Shown here: positions 59,100 through 64,000 of the stretch, piece after piece
How positions within the stretch are numbered: position 1 is the stretch's first letter
How the letters are laid out: every line of letters starts with the position of its first letter
DNA from: JAFIEN01 sp051859505
Lineage (GTDB): Bacteria; Pseudomonadota; Alphaproteobacteria; Rhodobacterales; Rhodobacteraceae
Length of the DNA stretch: 64,000 nucleotides
Reading direction: 5' to 3'
Assembly (NCBI GenBank): GCA_051859505.1
Contig: JBHYFN010000008.1
Coordinates: 1 to 64,000 of the forward strand
Position numbers and translations under genes: made by a program
The notes under the pieces: generated by a model
What the model saw: only the letters and a program-made list of their open reading frames with translations
Databases searched by the model: none
Told to the model about the DNA's origin: nothing

Positions 59100-59435
59100 T
59101 CAGCCCCCGGTGCCGGCGGCTTCGGAAAACAGCTCAAGCTTGCCGGGCTTGCCGTCCATCTCTTCCGCCGAGGGCAGCGGATCCTTGCGGGTCACGATCA
59201 CGGGCCATTTCTCGGCCCATTTGCGGTTGAACTCGACCCATTTCTCCATGTCGGGTTCGGTATCTGGGCGGATCGCATCGGCGGGGCATTCCGGCTCGCA
59301 GACACCGCAGTCGATGCATTCGTCGGGATGGATGACGAGCATGTTCTCGCCCTCATAGAAGCAATCGACCGGACAGACTTCGACGCAATCGGTATATTTG
59401 CACGCGATACAATTGTCGTTGACGATATAGGTCAT
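59100..59435 (-). CDS. fdxA: ferredoxin FdxA, seven-iron type
   Basis: This 111-residue ferredoxin has one [3Fe-4S] and one [4Fe-4S] cluster. Nine cysteines are visible at 9, 12, 17, 21, 25, 40, 43, 46 and 50 in NCIACKYTDCVEVCPVDCF and ECIDCGVCEPECP, followed by the alpha-proteobacterial C-terminal extension (KWVEFNRKWAEKWPVI). MTYIVNDN is the start. An order of carD, fdxA, S4-domain protein and helicase is common in alphaproteobacteria. Confidence 0.96.
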   Translation of the reverse strand: MTYIVNDNCIACKYTDCVEVCPVDCFYEGENMLVIHPDECIDCGVCEPECPADAIRPDTEPDMEKWVEFNRKWAEKWPVIVTRKDPLPSAEEMDGKPGKLELFSEAAGTGG

Positions 59436-59485
59436 CCGATCGGCCTCTCCTGATCCCGAGGGGGGAGTTAGAACGTCCGGCCGGA

Positions 59486-59956
59486 TCATTCAAGCGCGTC
59501 GGAACCACCCGGAACGCCAAAGCTGCGCAAGTTGCGGCGTTCCCGCTTGCCGGGGCGGCCGGGGCCGTCGAACGCCGGATTCGACGCTGCGGTTTCGCTG
59601 CCCTCCTGCGGTGGGGTCAGATCCTCGTAAAGCGCGCGCGCCTCGGGCGCCGGGCCGCGGCGGGTGCCAGCGGCCAGAAGCCGCACCACCCGGATCGTGC
59701 CCCCCTGCGCAAAGGTCAGCACATCGCCCGGCCCGACCGTCCGGGCGGGCTTGGTCACGCGTTCGGAATTCACCCGGACCCGGCCGTCGCTGACCGTCTG
59801 CGCCGCAATGCTGCGGCTTTTGAAGAATCGCGCCTGCCAGAGCCACTTGTCCAGCCGGATCCCCTCGCGGGACGCGGGCCTTTCCGTCCCGGAGGTCTGG
59901 CCGGAGGCAGGGCCGCTCATCTTGGCCTCGGGCAGAGCGCCGCTGTCACCCGCCAC
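59486..59956 (-). CDS. S4-domain RNA-binding protein (HslR-like)
   Basis: The 156-residue protein has an S4 RNA-binding domain (IRLDKWLWQARFFKSRSIAAQTVSDGRVRVNSERVTKPARTVGPGDVLTF). Its basic C-terminal tail (GRPGKRERRNLRSFG) resembles Hsp15/HslR, which binds 50S subunits carrying stalled chains. The GTG start directly after the helicase stop is used; an ATG 36 bases downstream (MSGPASGQTS) is an alternative. Coupled to the helicase upstream. Confidence 0.85.
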   Translation of the reverse strand: MAGDSGALPEAKMSGPASGQTSGTERPASREGIRLDKWLWQARFFKSRSIAAQTVSDGRVRVNSERVTKPARTVGPGDVLTFAQGGTIRVVRLLAAGTRRGPAPEARALYEDLTPPQEGSETAASNPAFDGPGRPGKRERRNLRSFGVPGGSDALE

Positions 59957-62900
59957 TCACCGCGTCTTGAACCCGGCAAGCGCCGCCGCGAAGGGATTGT
60001 CGGGATCGACCGCCATTTCGCGCCGGTCCTTGCCCTTGCCATCGCCGCGCGCAGGCGGCGGGGCCGCCTCGAAGACCTGGGGGCGGTGGCCCGCGCCGGC
60101 GCCCTTGTCTCTGGACTTGTCCCGCGGCTTGGGCTTGCCTGACCGGGGCGGACGATCCGCCTCGCCGGCCGCACCCGCCGGACCCCGATCCTTGCGGGGC
60201 GGCTTTCCGCGCGCCTTGCCCCGGCCCTCTTCCGGCGCTTGGCCGGCACCCTCCGCGCTGCGCCCGGCCGCCGGGCCGCGGGAGGCGCCCCGATCACGCC
60301 GCGGCCCACGCGCGCCGCGGGTGAAGAGGTAGAAGACCTCCATCTCGGGGGACGGCGCCGCCTCGGCCTGACCGGCATCCTCGGCGGAGCCTTCCGGGAC
60401 TACCGCTTCAACTGGTGCGGCTTCAACCGGTGCCACTTCCTCCGATACGCCCTCGGAGATCACCTCCGACGGTGCGGCGCTTTCGGTCGCGGCCTCCTCG
60501 GTGGCGGCAGGCGGTTCCGCCTCGGCGGTCTGCAGAGCCGATTCTGCGGCGGCGCTCTCCTGCGTCGGCTCGGCGGTGGCGGTCGGCGCTTCAACCTCGG
60601 CCTGTGCGGCCTGATCCCCGGCCCCCTCGGGTTCCGTTGCCGGCCCGGGCATGGCCTGCGCCGCCGCTTCGGCCTCGGCCGGGGCGGGTTTGACCTTGGG
60701 CCGTTCGCCGCGTTCGGCCTGATAGCCAAGCCCCGTCATCAGCCCCGCGAACTGCTCCAGCGACAGCCCCGTGATCGACAGCATGGCCGGCACCGCCTCG
60801 AACCCGGCGCGCCCGTCGCAATCGCGCAGCATGTCGGCCAGCCGCTCGAGCATGTCGATCCGGATCGCCCGGTCGCCCGCCGCCCGATACCCCGCCATCG
60901 CGTAATAGCCCGGGGGCACGTCGCGCCGGGCCGGCACTGTCACATGACCGGCGGGCGGGCTTTCGGGAAATTCGTCCAGACCCTTCGACAGGCCCCACAG
61001 AAGCAGGCGCAGCCGTGTCGGCGCGGGCTTGAGGAGGGGCGGCAGGAACACGGTGAACTGACCGAATCGCACCGCATGTTTGCGCAGGGCGGCGCGGGCC
61101 TCCTGATCGAGGGCGCGCACATCCTCGGCCACATCGCCGCGCGGCAGGATCCCCAGACCTTCGACCAGCCGGAAGGCGAAACCGCGCGCAAGGCCGGTCA
61201 GCGTCTCGTCGCGCTGCAGGGCGAGAAGCGGCTCCATCGCGGTGGCGATCTTGCGGTCGATGAAATGCTGCAGCCGCCGCTGCACCTTGGCCGCGACATC
61301 CGGCCCCGCCTCTTCATCGACAAAGGCCGTGACCTGCGGCTTGAGCGGGTCGGACCCGGCCGCAAGCCGGCCCACGGCACTGGTGCCCCACATCAGCCCG
61401 CCCTGATCGGTGAAGTCGATCTCGGTATCGGGCGCGTTGTAGAAGCGGTCCGCCCGCAGGTGGAAATGCGGCGCCAGCGCCTGCACCGTCGCTTGTCGCA
61501 GGGTGCGCGCCTCGTCGGGGCTTGCCGCCTTGTCCATCCGGAAGCGGAACCCCTCCAGCCGTCCGACGAATTCGCCTTCGACGCTGACCTCGCCCGTGTC
61601 GTTCACCTCGGCCACGAGGATCTCCTTCTGCCTGAGCCGACGGGCCAGAACACTGGTCCGCCGATCCACGAATCTCTGGGTCAGCGCCTCGTGAAGGGCG
61701 TCCGACAAGCGGTCTTCTACAGCGCGGGTTTCCTCGCGCCAATGTGTTTCATCATGCGTCCAGCCGCGCCGCTGGGCCACATAGGTCCAGGTGCGGATAT
61801 AGGCGAGGCGCTTGGACAGAGTGTCGATATCGCCGTCGGTGCGGTCAATGCGGGCGATCTGGGCGGCCAGCCAATCGGCCGGAACCTGCCCGGACTGATG
61901 CAGATAGCCGTAGATCGTGCCCAGAAGTGCGGCATGTTCCCCGCGCGAGATGCCGCGGAAATCCGGGATCCGGCAGACATCCCACAAAAGCCGAACCGAA
62001 GGGCCGTCGCTGGCGCGGGCGCGCACCTCGGGATCTTCGGCCAGCGTCTTGAGCGCGATCAGGTCGTCGCTGTCGCGCACCCGGGTCAGCCAGAGGTTGT
62101 CGGTGCGTTCTTCCAGCGTGCGGATCAGCCGGTCCACCGATCCGAACTGCAGCCGCGCGTTGCGCCATTGCAGGCGCGTCACGGGGCGGAACTGGTGGTT
62201 TTCGATGGCCTCGACCACCTCGGGCTCGGGTTCATGCGCCTCGCCCGTCACGCCGAAGGTGCCGGGGCTGAGGTGGCGCCCGGCCCGCCCGGCGATCTGG
62301 GCCAGCTCGTCGGGGGCCAGATGGCGCATCCGCGCGCCGTCGAACTTCACGAGGCTGGAAAAGGCCACATGGTTGATGTCGAGGTTCAGCCCCATGCCGA
62401 TGGCATCGGTGGCGACCAGGTAATCCACATCGCCGTTCTGATAGAGCGCCACCTGCGCATTGCGCGTGCGCGGCGAGAGCGCCCCCATCACCACCGCGGC
62501 CCCGCCTCGGGTGCGGCGGAGGTATTCGGCGATCGCATATACATTATCAACCGAAAACCCCACGATCGCCGCGCGTTCCGGGAGCCGACTTATCTTTTTC
62601 GAACCTGTGTAGCTGAGCGACGAGAATCGCTCGCGCCGCATCCAGACGACATTGTCGACCAGCGCGCCAATCGCGCCGCGCATCGTGTCGGAGCCCAGGA
62701 ACAGCGTCTCGTGCCGGCCGCGCCAGTGCAGAAGGCGGTCGGTGAAGACATGCCCGCGCTCGGGATCGGCGCAAAGCTGGATCTCGTCCACGGCAAGGAA
62801 ATCGGCGCCCATCCCCTCGGGCATCGCCTCGACAGTGCAGACCCAGTATTGCGCCCGGTCGGGGACGATCCGCTCTTCTCCGGTGACAAGGGCCACGACC

Positions 62901-63091
62901 GAAGGCCCCCGCAGCGTGACGATCCGGTCATAGACCTCGCGCGCCAGAAGCCGCAGCGGCAGGCCGATCACGCCGGTCCGATGGGAGAGCATCCGTTCGA
63001 TGGCGTAATGGGTCTTGCCGGTATTGGTGGGGCCCAGCACGGCAGTCACGCGCGGCCCTTGCGGCGAACGGGGCGGGGTATGGGCGGTCAT
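59957..63091 (-). CDS. SUV3-like DExH RNA helicase with long disordered tail
   Basis: The 1044-residue protein resembles the mitochondrial degradosome helicase SUV3. Its P loop is GPTNTGKTH (20-28) and the DExH-like motif DEIQ is at 102-105. LGSDTMRGAIGALV, QIAGRAGRHLSP (motif VI) and the SUV3 C-terminal domain follow to about residue 800. Residues about 800-910 are Ala/Glu/Pro-rich and acidic; EVFYLFTRGARG follows, then about 120 very basic residues. The tail is probably disordered and RNA- or partner-binding. The helicase core is standard for alphaproteobacteria; function there is not settled. Confidence 0.9.
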   Translation of the reverse strand: MTAHTPPRSPQGPRVTAVLGPTNTGKTHYAIERMLSHRTGVIGLPLRLLAREVYDRIVTLRGPSVVALVTGEERIVPDRAQYWVCTVEAMPEGMGADFLAVDEIQLCADPERGHVFTDRLLHWRGRHETLFLGSDTMRGAIGALVDNVVWMRRERFSSLSYTGSKKISRLPERAAIVGFSVDNVYAIAEYLRRTRGGAAVVMGALSPRTRNAQVALYQNGDVDYLVATDAIGMGLNLDINHVAFSSLVKFDGARMRHLAPDELAQIAGRAGRHLSPGTFGVTGEAHEPEPEVVEAIENHQFRPVTRLQWRNARLQFGSVDRLIRTLEERTDNLWLTRVRDSDDLIALKTLAEDPEVRARASDGPSVRLLWDVCRIPDFRGISRGEHAALLGTIYGYLHQSGQVPADWLAAQIARIDRTDGDIDTLSKRLAYIRTWTYVAQRRGWTHDETHWREETRAVEDRLSDALHEALTQRFVDRRTSVLARRLRQKEILVAEVNDTGEVSVEGEFVGRLEGFRFRMDKAASPDEARTLRQATVQALAPHFHLRADRFYNAPDTEIDFTDQGGLMWGTSAVGRLAAGSDPLKPQVTAFVDEEAGPDVAAKVQRRLQHFIDRKIATAMEPLLALQRDETLTGLARGFAFRLVEGLGILPRGDVAEDVRALDQEARAALRKHAVRFGQFTVFLPPLLKPAPTRLRLLLWGLSKGLDEFPESPPAGHVTVPARRDVPPGYYAMAGYRAAGDRAIRIDMLERLADMLRDCDGRAGFEAVPAMLSITGLSLEQFAGLMTGLGYQAERGERPKVKPAPAEAEAAAQAMPGPATEPEGAGDQAAQAEVEAPTATAEPTQESAAAESALQTAEAEPPAATEEAATESAAPSEVISEGVSEEVAPVEAAPVEAVVPEGSAEDAGQAEAAPSPEMEVFYLFTRGARGPRRDRGASRGPAAGRSAEGAGQAPEEGRGKARGKPPRKDRGPAGAAGEADRPPRSGKPKPRDKSRDKGAGAGHRPQVFEAAPPPARGDGKGKDRREMAVDPDNPFAAALAGFKTR

Positions 63092-63142
63092 GGGGCCTTC
63101 CCCTCAGCTTCCCCGGGGCGCCTCGGCCCCGGGGGTGCGATG

Positions 63143-63772
63143 CTAGATCGCCATACCTTCAAGCGCGATGTCCAGTCGTTCCAGGGACCGGGCTAACTCA
63201 GGATTGCGCGGATGTATAGCCTGCGCCCGCAGGTAGGCGGCGCGCGCCTCCTCGAGCTGGCCCAGCTCCTCGAGGATGACGCCGAAGCCGCGCATCGCGT
63301 CGAAATGGCGCGGATTGAGCACCAGCACCTCGCGCAGATCGTCAAGCGCGGGGCCGATCAGGCCGGAACTGTAATAGGCCGCCGCCCGCCCGTGCCAGGC
63401 CTCGGCGAAATCGGGATCATGGTCGATGGCGGCGGTGAAATGCTCGGCCGCCAGCACGAAATCGCCCAGCTCGAGCGCCTCTTCCCCGCGCCGCAGCAGA
63501 AGGTCCATCGCCGGTGAGCCGCTCTTGGACCATTCGGTGATGATCTGATCGGCGATTCGGTCCGCCTCGAAGGCATCCGCGGCCTCGAGCAGCTGCTCGT
63601 GCAGCCGGTCCAGCCGCGTGGGCGCTACGGCCGCGGCCTCATCGGCCCCGGGTGTCACCAGATCGGGCGTCACCGGATCGGGCGTAACCGGATCGGCGCT
63701 CTCCTGCGCCCCAAGGGGTAAGGAAAACCCGACTACCAGCAAAACTGCCGCGACGATAGGTTTGAAGGTCAT
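63143..63772 (-). CDS. tetratricopeptide-repeat protein, exported
   Basis: The 209-residue product has a signal peptide (MTFKPIVAAVLLVVGFSLPLGAQ) and a short low-complexity part with DPVTP repeated three times (encoded by three 15-bp copies). About three TPR motifs follow: ALELGDFVLAAEHFTAAIDHDPDFAEAWHGRAAAYYSSG, LIGPALDDLREVLVLNPRHFDAMRGFGVILEELG and LEEARAAYLRAQAIHPRNPEL. TPRs make protein contacts; the partner is unknown. The ATG is chosen for its signal peptide; ATGs 15 and 33 bases upstream are alternatives. It follows the divergent SCP2 gene. Confidence 0.8.
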   Translation of the reverse strand: MTFKPIVAAVLLVVGFSLPLGAQESADPVTPDPVTPDLVTPGADEAAAVAPTRLDRLHEQLLEAADAFEADRIADQIITEWSKSGSPAMDLLLRRGEEALELGDFVLAAEHFTAAIDHDPDFAEAWHGRAAAYYSSGLIGPALDDLREVLVLNPRHFDAMRGFGVILEELGQLEEARAAYLRAQAIHPRNPELARSLERLDIALEGMAI

Positions 63773-63855
63773 TCGTTCAGACGTCATATCGGGAATGTAA
63801 CGCATGTGCCCGAGGATGCCAGAGGGGCACCATCACTTCACCGAAAGGACGACCC

Positions 63856-64000
63856 ATGAGCGAGATCGTGACCCGCGCCGCCGAGATGCTGAACCAGAGG
63901 ATCGCAGGCAAGCCCTTCGAGGGCCGTGCGAAATTCGTCTTCGAGGGCGAGGGCGCGATGGTCATCGACGCAGGCGGCGCCCGGGTCGAGGATAGCGAGG
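63856..64000 (+). CDS. SCP2 sterol-carrier-domain protein, cut by window end
   Basis: Only the first 48 codons are visible: MSEIVTRAAEMLNQRIAGKPFEG, then KFVFEGEGAMVIDAGGARVEDSE. Matching features of the SCP2 domain are the N-terminal helix and the strand VFEGEGAMVID. AAAGGAC precedes the ATG. Members bind lipids or acyl-CoA; the rest lies outside the window. Confidence 0.82.
   Translation, partial: MSEIVTRAAEMLNQRIAGKPFEGRAKFVFEGEGAMVIDAGGARVEDSE

Noticed and set aside
60239..63196. A 985-codon plus-strand open frame opposite the helicase
   Set aside because: No recognisable protein; the minus strand encodes a helicase with P-loop and DEIQ motifs. It is the mirror frame of GC-rich coding DNA.

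Overview
The window is gene-dense, GC-rich DNA (roughly two-thirds G+C, third codon positions almost all G or C). Gene content and order point to a free-living alphaproteobacterium of the order Rhodobacterales (Rhodobacteraceae/Paracoccaceae). The main reasons are: argS followed by a SPOR-domain gene; a ctaC-ctaB-small ORF-ctaG-ctaE-surf1-thrC-M16 protease run with tldD divergent from ctaC; the mtnP-DUF2927-apt operon; and the carD, fdxA, S4-domain, SUV3-like helicase block. No phage, IS element, CRISPR array, rRNA or tRNA was recognised. All protein genes look intact except the two cut by the window ends.

Layout. 1-6.9 kb: SPOR-domain gene (cut), argS, two small unknown genes, the ABC-F ATPase uup behind an OlsB-type N-acyltransferase, and msrB. 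7.1-14.9 kb: a plus-strand catabolic operon for hydroxyprolines. It holds a DHDPS-family deaminase, an FAD amino-acid oxidase, a Cys/Cys 4-hydroxyproline epimerase, a fused aconitase-X dehydratase, a secreted unknown, a second proline-racemase-fold protein lacking both catalytic cysteines, and an HSL-type hydrolase. It is closed by a perfect 24-bp-arm hairpin. 14.9-22.8 kb: a minus-strand peptide-type ABC importer (binding protein, two permeases, fused double ATPase) with an alkaline-phosphatase-fold phosphodiesterase, preceded by a CocE-type hydrolase and a palindromic operator candidate. 23.0-26.6 kb: purine/methylthioadenosine salvage (mtnP, DUF2927, apt) converging on a FAD-linked oxidase. 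26.7-34.4 kb: one long minus-strand series running from cytochrome aa3 oxidase subunits and assembly factors through threonine synthase to an M16 peptidase and a GNAT. 34.6-40.7 kb: tldD, dprA, a secreted unknown and topA. 40.8-48.4 kb: a 3-oxoacid CoA-transferase, a cupin, two Gfo/Idh/MocA dehydrogenases, a radical-SAM/DUF4130 putative DNA-repair pair and a Rieske oxygenase. 48.4-55 kb: [2Fe-2S] ferredoxin, peptidoglycan-binding lipoprotein, a DegP-type protease with DUF2065-hflC-hflK, and glutathione reductase. 55.1-64 kb: an unknown gene, rpiA, sdaA, carD, fdxA, an S4 protein, the SUV3-like helicase, a TPR protein and a cut SCP2-domain gene.

How the parts combine. The 7-14 kb operon supplies epimerisation, oxidation, deamination and dehydration steps for 4- and 3-hydroxyproline, but the final semialdehyde dehydrogenase, a regulator and a dedicated importer are not visible. 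The cta run makes and matures the aa3 terminal oxidase. A near-consensus FNR box in the tldD/ctaC divergent region suggests oxygen-responsive control. DegP, HflK/HflC and TldD form an envelope and protein quality-control theme.

Most noteworthy. (1) A proline-racemase paralogue has Ser90/Thr256 in place of the two catalytic Cys. (2) A translationally coupled radical-SAM plus DUF4130 pair has unknown chemistry. (3) AT-core palindromes occur only as pairs or triples, at four loci just 3' of plus-strand genes. (4) Two copies of a second, structured intergenic repeat lie downstream of ctaE and of the cupin gene. (5) A peptide-type importer is coupled to a phosphodiesterase.
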